Below are positions 25,273 to 32,985 of a DNA stretch of 37,925 nucleotides, piece after piece. The notes beneath the pieces were generated by a model that saw only the letters and a list, made by a program, of their open reading frames with translations, was not told where the DNA came from and ran no database searches. The DNA is taken from contig CALCEA010000121.1 of the NCBI GenBank assembly GCA_937900675.1, forward strand, positions 1 to 37,925, given 5' to 3'. This DNA comes from an uncultured Chitinophagaceae bacterium. GTDB taxonomy: Bacteria; Bacteroidota; Bacteroidia; Chitinophagales; Chitinophagaceae. The position numbers and the translations under genes are program-made. The stretch's first letter is position 1. Every line of letters begins with the position of its first letter.

Positions 25273-28215
25273 ATGAGCAAATTTTTAAGACATTTTGGTC
25301 TTTTTTGCATGGCTGCTATGGTAGCTCTAAACGCAAATGCCCAAACTGCTGGTACTGTAAAAGGTACTGTTAAAAATGCAACGAATGCTGAAACTTTAAC
25401 CGCTGTAACTGTATCCTTAAAGGGTACAAGCAATGGTACTTACACTAGTGATAAAGGTACTTTTACTTTGCCTGTGTCAGTAAAACCACCTTTTACTTTA
25501 GTGTTTTCTTCAGTAGGATTTGAAAGCAAAGAAGTTAATGTTACTGATTTTTCTAACATAAACGTAAGCCTTAAGCCTAGTTTCGTATTAGGTTCTGAGG
25601 TGGTGGTAGCTGCATCAAGAGTTTCTGAGAGAATTTTAGAATCTCCGGTGACTATTGAAAGAATCAACACCAATGCAATTAAATCTGCACCAGCAACTAA
25701 CTATTATGACATCTTGGCTAATTTAAAAGGTGTTGATATTGTTGCTGCTAGTTTAACTTTTAAAAGTATTTCAACAAGAGGTTTTAATGGTTCTGGTAAT
25801 ACTCGTTTAAATCAATTGATTGACGGTATGGATAACCAAGCTCCAGGTTTAAACTTCTCTGTAGGTAGTGTTATTGGTTTAACTGAATTAGATGTAGATA
25901 ATATCGAATTATTACCAGGTGCTTCTTCTGCATTATATGGTGCAGGGGGTATGAATGGTACAGTTTTGATTAACTCTAAAAGTCCATTCAAATACCAAGG
26001 TTTAAGTTTCCAAATTAAACAAGGTATCAAGGACGTAGATAATTATCAAAGACCGCAATCTGCTTATAAGGATTACACGGTAAGATTTGCTCAAAAAGTG
26101 GGTAACCGTCTAGCTTATAAAGTTGGTTTACAATATATGGAAGCACAAGACTGGTTAGCAAACAATCCTCAAAACTATTCAAGAACTACTGGTACTCAAA
26201 ATGGCCAAGTTATTCCTGGAACAAGAGCAACTGATCCTAACTACGACGGTGTGAATGTTTACGGTGATGAAACAACTTCATCATTATCTGGTGTGTATGA
26301 TGGTGTTAAAGCTGGTATTATTGGAACATTAACTCAGTCTTATACCCCAGTCTATGGTGCAGCAGCTGGTGCTTATGCAACAGGTGCATTTAACCAATTA
26401 TACGGAGCAACGGCCTTATTTAGTTCCCTTAGTAAATATGCTGCATTCTTAGGATCTCAAAATGCTGCTTTAGCACCTTATGCTCCATTCTTATATGGTA
26501 ATGCAAAAGGTTACTTTACTGGTGTGAATGTTAGTAGAACTGGATATAATGAAATTGATGTAATTGATCCAGTTACTAAGAATGTTAAAGTGACTGGTGC
26601 TATTCACTATAAAATCAATGACGACATAGAGGCTTCTTTGTCAGGTTATACAGGTCAAGGTAATACTGTATATACTGGTAGTGACCGTTATTCTTTGAAA
26701 GATTTAAAAATGAGTCAATTCAAGTTTGAATTAAAAGCTAAGGATTGGTTTGTTAGAGCATATGCAACTTTAGAAAATTCTGGTAACTCTTTCAACTCAA
26801 CTATTGCTGCTCGTTATTTTAACGAAGCTTGGAAATCAAGTACAACTTGGTATCCAACTTATGCTGGAGCATTCGTTGCAGCAAAAGATGCAGGTTTAGA
26901 TAATTTATCTGCACATGCTGCAGCAAGAGCGCAAGCTGATGCTGGTCGTCCAACTGGTAATATTGCTCAAGATCCAAGATTCAAGTCTATTGTTAGTACA
27001 CCAATCTCTAAGGGTGGTGCATTATTCTTAGATAGAACATCTTTATATGTAGTAGAAGGTCAATACAATTTCACTGAGAAATTAGGTTTAGATAAATACA
27101 ATGCTGACTTCATCATGGGTGCAAGTCACAAAGAATATTGGTTAGATTCTAAAGGAACTTTATTTGCTGATACAGCAGGTAAAATATCTATCATGGAAAA
27201 CGGCGCTTATGCACAATTGTCTAAGCGTTTCTTAGATGATTTTATCAAGTTTTCAGTTTCTGGCAGATACGATAAAAACCAAAACTTCGAAGGTCGTTTC
27301 ACTCCAAGATTAACCATGGTGGTGAAATTGTCTCAAGATCAAAACTTGCGTTTCTCTTACCAAACAGCTTACCGTTTCCCAACCACTCAAAACCAATGGA
27401 TCAACTTGACAATTGGTGGTGGTACAAGATTGATGGGTGGTTTAGAAGCTTTAAGAACTTTCAACCATTTCCAAATCAACCCAGTGTACACTTTAGCTAG
27501 TGTTCAACAATTCGGTGCTTCAGTTATGATGGGTGCTCCAAATACAAGTTTATTGAAGCAACAAAACTTTGGCGAATTCAAGCCTGAGTCTTTAAGTACT
27601 TATGAAATTGGTTATAAGGCTTTAGTTGCTAAAAAATTAATGGTAGACTTTTACGCATATGCTGGTAGTTATAAAAACTTTATCACTGGTGTAACTGTAT
27701 TACAATCTAGAACTGCCGCACAATCAATTTATGATTTATTAGATGCAAATAAGCGTTTAGCTTATAGTATTTCTACCAATGCTGATGCGGATGTATCAAG
27801 CGCTGGATGGGGTTTATCATTAGATTATATTTTACCTCGCAATTTCACTGTAAATGCTAGTGTTTCTTCTGATGAAATTGGAAACTTACCTAATGGATTT
27901 ATCTCTTATTTCAATACTCCAAAAATGAGAGTAAATATGGGATTAAATAACAGTGGTTTCTTATTGAAGAATAGATTAGGTTTTGGTGCTAGCTTGCATT
28001 ACCAAGATGGCTTTATGTACGAAGGTACATTTGGCGTAGGCAAAGTTTCTGCATACAATACTGTAGATGCTGTATTGACATACAAAGTACCAAAAATCAA
28101 GTCTTTGGTTAAAGTGGGTGGTACAAACATCTTCAACCATTATTACAGAACTGCATTTGGTAGTCCAGCAATTGGTGGATTGTACTATGTAAGTTTTGCA
28201 TATAACATATTGTAA
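25273..28215 (+). CDS. TonB-dependent receptor with CarboxypepD_reg-like domain
   Basis: The 980-residue outer-membrane receptor has a signal peptide (residues 1-24, ending NANAQ). A carboxypeptidase-D regulatory-like beta-sandwich follows (about 27-102; GTVKGTVKNATNAETLTAVT through FSSVGFESKEV). The plug domain (about 118-236) contains the LIDGMDNQAPG segment and IELLPGASSALYGAGGMNGT, the usual plug motif. The remaining part is a 22-strand-type barrel ending in SFAYNIL. The last residue is leucine, not phenylalanine. No SusD-like partner follows, so it is a stand-alone receptor rather than a SusC; its ligand cannot be told from sequence. A hairpin and a terminator follow the stop. Confidence 0.93.
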   Translation: MSKFLRHFGLFCMAAMVALNANAQTAGTVKGTVKNATNAETLTAVTVSLKGTSNGTYTSDKGTFTLPVSVKPPFTLVFSSVGFESKEVNVTDFSNINVSLKPSFVLGSEVVVAASRVSERILESPVTIERINTNAIKSAPATNYYDILANLKGVDIVAASLTFKSISTRGFNGSGNTRLNQLIDGMDNQAPGLNFSVGSVIGLTELDVDNIELLPGASSALYGAGGMNGTVLINSKSPFKYQGLSFQIKQGIKDVDNYQRPQSAYKDYTVRFAQKVGNRLAYKVGLQYMEAQDWLANNPQNYSRTTGTQNGQVIPGTRATDPNYDGVNVYGDETTSSLSGVYDGVKAGIIGTLTQSYTPVYGAAAGAYATGAFNQLYGATALFSSLSKYAAFLGSQNAALAPYAPFLYGNAKGYFTGVNVSRTGYNEIDVIDPVTKNVKVTGAIHYKINDDIEASLSGYTGQGNTVYTGSDRYSLKDLKMSQFKFELKAKDWFVRAYATLENSGNSFNSTIAARYFNEAWKSSTTWYPTYAGAFVAAKDAGLDNLSAHAAARAQADAGRPTGNIAQDPRFKSIVSTPISKGGALFLDRTSLYVVEGQYNFTEKLGLDKYNADFIMGASHKEYWLDSKGTLFADTAGKISIMENGAYAQLSKRFLDDFIKFSVSGRYDKNQNFEGRFTPRLTMVVKLSQDQNLRFSYQTAYRFPTTQNQWINLTIGGGTRLMGGLEALRTFNHFQINPVYTLASVQQFGASVMMGAPNTSLLKQQNFGEFKPESLSTYEIGYKALVAKKLMVDFYAYAGSYKNFITGVTVLQSRTAAQSIYDLLDANKRLAYSISTNADADVSSAGWGLSLDYILPRNFTVNASVSSDEIGNLPNGFISYFNTPKMRVNMGLNNSGFLLKNRLGFGASLHYQDGFMYEGTFGVGKVSAYNTVDAVLTYKVPKIKSLVKVGGTNIFNHYYRTAFGSPAIGGLYYVSFAYNIL

Positions 28216-28251
28216 GATATCTAGGATGGGTTAGTCCCAACTATCTTACCC

Positions 28252-28286
28252 AATCCCTTCCCGATTTACGGGAGGGGATTTTTTTT
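28252..28286 (+). terminator. Terminator of the TonB receptor gene
   Basis: A 12-position stem (28252-28263 with 28269-28280, one G-T wobble) is followed by six further T. Upstream, TAAGATA (28213-28219, including the stop codon) pairs with TATCTTA (28242-28248) around an inner TGGG/CCCA pair, giving a second 3' hairpin. Confidence 0.85.
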
Positions 28287-28320
28287 GCCCCTAACTGGGC
28301 TTTTTTCCTGCATAAAATAC

Positions 28321-28328
28321 TATTTTTG
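28321..28328 (+). promoter_or_regulatory. -7 promoter element of pdhB
   Basis: TATTTTTG is an exact match to TAnnTTTG, 26 bases before the ATG. No matching TTTG is found 19-21 bases upstream, where the sequence is C/G-rich, so the -33 box is weak or absent. Confidence 0.45.
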
Positions 28329-28354
28329 CATCTCAAATTAAAACTGGAATACCC

Positions 28355-29335
28355 ATGCGATCTATAGCCTTTAGAGAAGCCCTTCGTGAAGCCATGAATG
28401 AAGAAATGAGAAGAGATGAGCGTGTGCTTTTGATGGGAGAAGAAGTAGCTGAATATAATGGTGCTTACAAGGTAAGCCAAGGTATGTTGGCTGAGTTTGG
28501 TCCAAAAAGAATTATTGATACGCCCATTTCTGAATTAGGTTTCGCAGCAGTTGCAGTGGGTGCAGCTCAAAATGGTTTAAGACCCATTGTTGAGTTCATG
28601 ACATGGAACTTCGCGGTATTACCTTTGGATCAGATTTTAAATACGGCTAGTAAAATGTTGGCAATGAGTGGTGGTCAAATTGGATGTCCAATTGTAATGA
28701 GAGGACCCAACGGAAGCGCTGGTCAATTAGGTGCACAACACTCTACAGCATTTGAAAGCTTTTTGGCAAATATCCCAGGTTTGAAAGTGGTATCACCTTC
28801 AAATGGTTATGATGCAAAAGGTTTATTAAAACAAGCTATTCGTTACGAAGAAGATCCAGTAATGTTCTTAGAGAGTGAAGTGATGTATGGCGATAAGTCT
28901 GATGTACCTGAAGAAGAATATTATATCCCATTGGGTAAGGCAGATATTAAGAAGCATGGTACTGATGTAACTATTGTGTCTTTCAATAAAATGATGAAAG
29001 TGGCTTTAGGTGCTGCTGCAGAATTAGAGAAAGAAGGTATTAGTGCAGAAGTTATTGATTTAAGAACCATCAGACCTTTAGATTGGGAAACCATTTTAGA
29101 AAGCGTTAAGAAAACAAATCGTTTGGTAATTGTAGAAGAACAATGGCCATTTGCTTCTGTATCTTCTGAGATTACTTATAGAATTCAAAAAGAAGGTTTT
29201 GATTATTTAGATGCACCTATTAGAAGAATCTGTAGTGCAGACGCTCCTATGCACTATGCGCCTAACCTTACTGCTTTAGCTATTCCTGATGTAACAAGAA
29301 CAGTTAAGCTAGTCAAGGAAGTGGTAGGCAGATAA
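28355..29335 (+). CDS. pdhB: Pyruvate dehydrogenase E1 component subunit beta
   Basis: The 326-residue protein is the beta subunit of the heterotetrameric E1 of a 2-oxo-acid dehydrogenase complex. The N-terminal REALREAMNEEMRRDERVLL and GEEVAEYNGAYKVSQGML, plus IDTPISELGFAAVAVGAA (about 50-67), form the thiamine-diphosphate-binding half. The transketolase C-terminal domain (about 200-320) carries VIDLRTIRPLDWETI. RSIAFREALREAMNEEM is typical of pyruvate rather than branched-chain E1 beta in Bacteroidota, though a branched-chain role cannot be excluded. The alpha subunit and E2 are not adjacent. It is monocistronic, ending in a terminator. Confidence 0.93.
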   Translation: MRSIAFREALREAMNEEMRRDERVLLMGEEVAEYNGAYKVSQGMLAEFGPKRIIDTPISELGFAAVAVGAAQNGLRPIVEFMTWNFAVLPLDQILNTASKMLAMSGGQIGCPIVMRGPNGSAGQLGAQHSTAFESFLANIPGLKVVSPSNGYDAKGLLKQAIRYEEDPVMFLESEVMYGDKSDVPEEEYYIPLGKADIKKHGTDVTIVSFNKMMKVALGAAAELEKEGISAEVIDLRTIRPLDWETILESVKKTNRLVIVEEQWPFASVSSEITYRIQKEGFDYLDAPIRRICSADAPMHYAPNLTALAIPDVTRTVKLVKEVVGR

Positions 29336-29389
29336 TCCTTGATTTCGGCCTTTTAAGGATAAGATGAGACAATTAACTATCTTTTATAC

Positions 29390-29417
29390 AAATATCCCTC
29401 ACAAAGGGATATTTTTG
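29390..29417 (+). terminator. Terminator of pdhB, overlapping a -7 element for lepB
   Basis: A perfect 10-base-pair stem (29390-29399 with 29405-29414) is followed by a short T run. The same bases contain TATTTTTG (29410-29417), an exact -7 consensus 21 bases before the lepB ATG, so the end of one transcript and the start of the next may share sequence. Confidence 0.7.
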
Positions 29418-29438
29418 TTATAACACTAAAGAAGCTTT

Positions 29439-30950
29439 ATGGGAATGATTTTATTTATTTTGTATTGGGTAGGTTGGCATATAGGTATTTATGCTATGTT
29501 AAAAAAAGCAGGAGTTGCTGCTAATAAAGCCATCATTCCAATTTATAATACTTGGGAATTAGTAAAACTTTGTGGAATTCCTAAATTTTGGTTTTGGATC
29601 CAATTGATTCCTGTATTAGGTCAATTTGTGAGTTTATGGATCAGTATCATTTTTGTGATGCACTACAAAAGAGTAAGTCTATTAGATCATACATTAACCG
29701 TTTTGGTGCCATTTATTTATTTACCTTATTTAGGGTTTACGGATAAGGGTGTTTGGCATGGAGAAAAAGCATTGGCACATTATCATAAATCTGCTTCAAG
29801 AGAGTGGATAGATGCTGCGGTTTTTGCTGTAGTGGCTGCTACCTTAATTAGAACCTTTATTTTCGAAGCATATGTTATTCCTTCTGAGAGTATGGAAAAG
29901 ACATTGTTAGTGAATGATTTCTTGTTTGTTGACAAGATTACTTATGGCGCTAGAATTCCTCAAACACCATTGTCATTTCCTTTTGTGCATAATACCATGC
30001 CAGGATCAATCACTACACCTTCTTATACAAAGCTAATTCAGTTGGATTATCAAAGACTTCCAGCGATTAGAAAGATCAAAAGAAATGATATTGTAGTATT
30101 CAACTTTCCTGCAGGAGATACCATTATTAATCTTCCAGAGTTTGGAAGTAAAATTCCGTACTACGATGTTTTAAGAAGTGCTGAATATAATGGAGATAGA
30201 GAAAAATTAAAAGCAGATTATCCATTGTTAGTTCATCCAATGGATAAGACGGATAATTATATTAAAAGATGTGTGGGTATTCCGGGAGATGTATTGGAAA
30301 TTAAAAATGGCGTGTTATGGGTGAATCAATCCCCAGCATTGGTTACTCCTGCTGCTCAAACAGAATTTTTGGTTCAAACCAATGGACAAAATTTTACAGA
30401 AGAGTTTATCAATGACAGCATTGGTATTAATACCACTGAGGCGACTGCCGATTTTAGTTTAGTGGAAGGGGCGACTAATACTTTTAGAATTAATATGACT
30501 GCAGAAGCTGCTAATAAAGTAAGAAGATTACCACAAGTAAAATCTGTTCAATTATATGTTGATCAAAATATAGGATATACATTCCCTAATGATGTAGTGC
30601 ATGCACCATGGACGATTGATAATTTTGGTCCTATTCGCATACCTAAAAAAGGGGATCAAATTGCATTAAATGATACCACTATTGAAATTTATAGAAGATT
30701 GATTACTGCTTATGAACATAATAGTTTAGATAAAGTAAATGGTCAATATATTTTAAATGGTAAACCTGCCACTTCTTATACCATTCAACAAGATTATTAT
30801 TGGATGATGGGAGATAATCGTCATAGAAGTCAGGATAGTAGATTCTGGGGATTTGTTCCAGAAACCCATATAGTTGGAAAGGCTGGTATCATTTGGTTTA
30901 GTTATGACAAGTCTATAAGATGGAATAGAATATTTAATTTAATTAAATAG
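29439..30950 (+). CDS. lepB: Signal peptidase I, long Bacteroidota form
   Basis: The 503-residue enzyme removes signal peptides from exported proteins. The N-terminal 110 residues are hydrophobic (several segments between 3 and 100) and contain AIIPIYNTWELVKLCGIPKFW, a DUF5684-like membrane domain. An anchor near 126-141 leads to the catalytic part: the nucleophile is S151 in VIPSESMEKTL, and the general base is K276 in DNYIKRCVGIPGDVL. The late box MGDNRHRSQDSRFWGFVP (about 455-472) is intact. Between about 290 and 440 a long insertion enlarges the periplasmic domain compared with the 324-residue E. coli enzyme. A start at M3 is possible. The next gene follows after one base. Confidence 0.95.
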   Translation: MGMILFILYWVGWHIGIYAMLKKAGVAANKAIIPIYNTWELVKLCGIPKFWFWIQLIPVLGQFVSLWISIIFVMHYKRVSLLDHTLTVLVPFIYLPYLGFTDKGVWHGEKALAHYHKSASREWIDAAVFAVVAATLIRTFIFEAYVIPSESMEKTLLVNDFLFVDKITYGARIPQTPLSFPFVHNTMPGSITTPSYTKLIQLDYQRLPAIRKIKRNDIVVFNFPAGDTIINLPEFGSKIPYYDVLRSAEYNGDREKLKADYPLLVHPMDKTDNYIKRCVGIPGDVLEIKNGVLWVNQSPALVTPAAQTEFLVQTNGQNFTEEFINDSIGINTTEATADFSLVEGATNTFRINMTAEAANKVRRLPQVKSVQLYVDQNIGYTFPNDVVHAPWTIDNFGPIRIPKKGDQIALNDTTIEIYRRLITAYEHNSLDKVNGQYILNGKPATSYTIQQDYYWMMGDNRHRSQDSRFWGFVPETHIVGKAGIIWFSYDKSIRWNRIFNLIK

Positions 30951-30951
30951 T

Positions 30952-31443
30952 ATGCTTAAAAAATTTGAATTCGAATATGAATCTTTTACTGATGCAAGTG
31001 CATTAAATAAAGAAGATTTTGATTTGCTGGAAGCTGCAAGAAAAGCAACATCAACGGCTTTCGCACCATATTCTAATTTCAAAGTGGGTGCTGCCGCTCA
31101 ACTAAATACAGGTGAACTAATAACAGGGTCCAATCAAGAAAGTGCAAGTTATCCGGTGGGTATTTGTGCTGAACGAGCTCTTTTAAATAGCATAGGAAGC
31201 CAATTTAGCCACTCATCTGTCATTACCCTTGCTGTTAGCTATGAGCCGGTAGGGAAGGCATCCAATGAGCCCTTATCGCCATGTGGCATGTGTAGACAAT
31301 CTATCTTAGATTACGAGAATAGGTATAAAGCGCCTATTAGAGTTATTTTAGCTGGATTAGAAGGAGAGGTAATAATCTTTAAATCTGGTTCAGACTTATT
31401 GCCTTTTGGATTTAATGGTTCTATCTTAAAAGGATTAAAATAA
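30952..31443 (+). CDS. cdd: Cytidine deaminase
   Basis: The 163-residue enzyme deaminates cytidine and deoxycytidine in pyrimidine salvage. Zinc ligands are C72 in GICAERALL and C111 and C114 in PCGMCRQ, with catalytic E74; three-cysteine coordination is that of the tetrameric class. The substrate-binding segment YSNFKVGAAAQL (about 40-51) is intact. About 20 extra N-terminal residues precede the usual start of the domain. It begins one base after the lepB stop, so it is co-transcribed with it. Its last 9 bases overlap the convergent alkyltransferase gene. Confidence 0.95.
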   Translation: MLKKFEFEYESFTDASALNKEDFDLLEAARKATSTAFAPYSNFKVGAAAQLNTGELITGSNQESASYPVGICAERALLNSIGSQFSHSSVITLAVSYEPVGKASNEPLSPCGMCRQSILDYENRYKAPIRVILAGLEGEVIIFKSGSDLLPFGFNGSILKGLK

Positions 31444-31932
31444 GGTTTGAACTCCAAGGGCTAATCTAAACTCATGTTGTAGTAGCCATTTTTTTCTAAA
31501 CTTTCCCCAAGCATATCCCACTAGAGATTGATCTGCCCCAATAATTCTATGACAAGGAATTAAGATAGCAATCTTATTTTTTCCATTGGCTGCAGCCGCG
31601 GCTCTTACAGATTTGGGGTCGCCTAGTTTTTTTGCCAATTCACCATAACTTAAAGTCTTGCCAAAAGGAACTTCATATAGCTCTTTCCAAACTTTCTGTT
31701 GAAATTCTGTTCCTTCTTGATGAATGGGTACCGTAAAAGAAGTCCTTAGTCCGCTAAAATACTCTATGAGTTCGTCAATACATTGATGTATGATAGCATT
31801 AGATTCGGTCAATTCTATAGAAAGGTTAGAGATATCTTGTTCCTCTATAAATGCAATGCTTGATATACTTAGCTCATTCGCTTTAATAAGCATGACGCCA
31901 ATAGGACTATGATATATTTGAGCAGTAATCAA
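31435..31932 (-). CDS. Methylated-DNA--protein-cysteine methyltransferase
   Basis: The 165-residue suicide repair protein moves alkyl groups from O6-alkylguanine to its own cysteine. The active site is ILIPCHRIIGAD with C127, preceded by the helix-turn-helix segment TEFQQKVWKELYEVPFGKTL and YGELAKKLGDPKSVRAAAAA (about 96-115), which includes the arginine finger. The C-terminal GYAWGKFRKKWLLQHE is standard. It has no AdaA or DNA-glycosylase extra domain, so it is an Ogt-type enzyme. It starts 2 bases after the SirB1-like gene, forming a two-gene operon. Confidence 0.94.
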   Translation of the reverse strand: MITAQIYHSPIGVMLIKANELSISSIAFIEEQDISNLSIELTESNAIIHQCIDELIEYFSGLRTSFTVPIHQEGTEFQQKVWKELYEVPFGKTLSYGELAKKLGDPKSVRAAAAANGKNKIAILIPCHRIIGADQSLVGYAWGKFRKKWLLQHEFRLALGVQTLF

Positions 31933-31934
31933 GG

Positions 31935-32816
31935 TTAATCATCTAATAGATTAGCTAAATCATTTAGGTCTTTCTGTTTGTATTGAAGGGTAGGGCTATT
32001 AAAACACTTTGAGAATTCTTGCATTAATTTTTTAATAATCCTTTGATTGCTCAATGGTTTGTAATAGGTATTTTTTGGTTCAATATTGGAACGCTGAAAA
32101 TATTGATCCAGGTCTTTTTGAGAAAATGCATTTCCTGTAGTTCCTTCAATATAAAATTGGATGAATTCTTGAGGATTGGGTACAATGGCATCTGGATCCC
32201 AATCCATTGTATAAAATGCAATGATGCATTGCTTAGGAATATTAATAAAATCAGCCAAAATATCTAGTTGTTGACATAATTCAGCATACAATATTGCATT
32301 GGAAAAAGCATTTCCATTTTTAGATAGCAAAGGTGCTGAAATTAAAAAAGCTTCGGGCTTTTCATAATTCACTTCGGAGCCTTTAATTTGATAGTAACTA
32401 AATAAGATATTACGAAGTACATTGGCTTGTTCTAATGGAGTCAAATAGTTGTTTAACTCCAGCCATATATTTCTTCTAATTTTCTCTAGTTGATTTCTAA
32501 GATTATCCAAATTCATTTCTGGATAATGAAATTTGGTCACTAGTAATGCGCCTTCAAATAAAGAAGGTTCTTCCTTGGATTTCCAATCTAGGATGGCTTC
32601 TTTTAAATCCTGCAATCTTAGTTTGTAAATCATCATTTCGATACGCTCTAGACTTACTTCATCTAAAGTTGATTCCCATAGATGTTCTAGGTCTGGAATA
32701 ATTGGGCTGCCATAATGCAAAATCCTATTGGAGATAGTGGAATACACTTCTTCATCCGGGTCATCAATTAATTTAAACAATGCTTGTATTTCTTCGGCAG
32801 TCTTTTGCATATTCAA
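31935..32816 (-). CDS. SirB1-like transglutaminase-family protein
   Basis: The 293-residue protein appears to combine an N-terminal helical, HEAT-like region (about 10-110; IDDPDEEVYSTISNRILHYG) with a SirB1/YchA type transglutaminase-like core (about 110-230). The pattern NILFSYYQIKGSEVNYEKPE followed by NAILYAELCQQLDILADFINIPKQCIIAFY parallels the SirB1 consensus. I cannot identify an intact catalytic Cys-His-Asp set, so it may be non-enzymatic. No signal peptide is present. It is transcribed ahead of the alkyltransferase gene. Function is not known; family assignment is tentative. Confidence 0.72.
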   Translation of the reverse strand: MNMQKTAEEIQALFKLIDDPDEEVYSTISNRILHYGSPIIPDLEHLWESTLDEVSLERIEMMIYKLRLQDLKEAILDWKSKEEPSLFEGALLVTKFHYPEMNLDNLRNQLEKIRRNIWLELNNYLTPLEQANVLRNILFSYYQIKGSEVNYEKPEAFLISAPLLSKNGNAFSNAILYAELCQQLDILADFINIPKQCIIAFYTMDWDPDAIVPNPQEFIQFYIEGTTGNAFSQKDLDQYFQRSNIEPKNTYYKPLSNQRIIKKLMQEFSKCFNSPTLQYKQKDLNDLANLLDD

Positions 32817-32878
32817 ATCAACGCAAAAAAAGTCATATATGGCTTCATTATTTATCCCTATCTGTGGATATATTTAAC

Positions 32879-32909
32879 AATAGTTTATATAATAAACTTT
32901 ATAACTATT
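32879..32909. promoter_or_regulatory. AT-rich overlapping dyads upstream of the desaturase gene
   Basis: AGTTTAT (32882-32888) pairs with ATAAACT (32892-32898). A wider dyad, AATAGTT with AACTATT at about 32879-32909, uses the same left half. The two are mutually exclusive. The site is about 52-82 bases upstream of the -7 element, a position usual for an operator. Confidence 0.3.
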
Positions 32910-32960
32910 CGTTCCCCTAAATAATTCGCCTTTTAGTAACTAAAAATGTTGCTTATTGTT

Positions 32961-32968
32961 TATATTTG
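32961..32968 (+). promoter_or_regulatory. -7 promoter element of the desaturase gene
   Basis: TATATTTG is a perfect -7 match 17 bases before the ATG at 32986. It shows that an upstream in-frame TTG at 32956 cannot be the start. A clear -33 box is not seen. Confidence 0.6.
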
Positions 32969-32985
32969 AATATTATCTAAATCAA

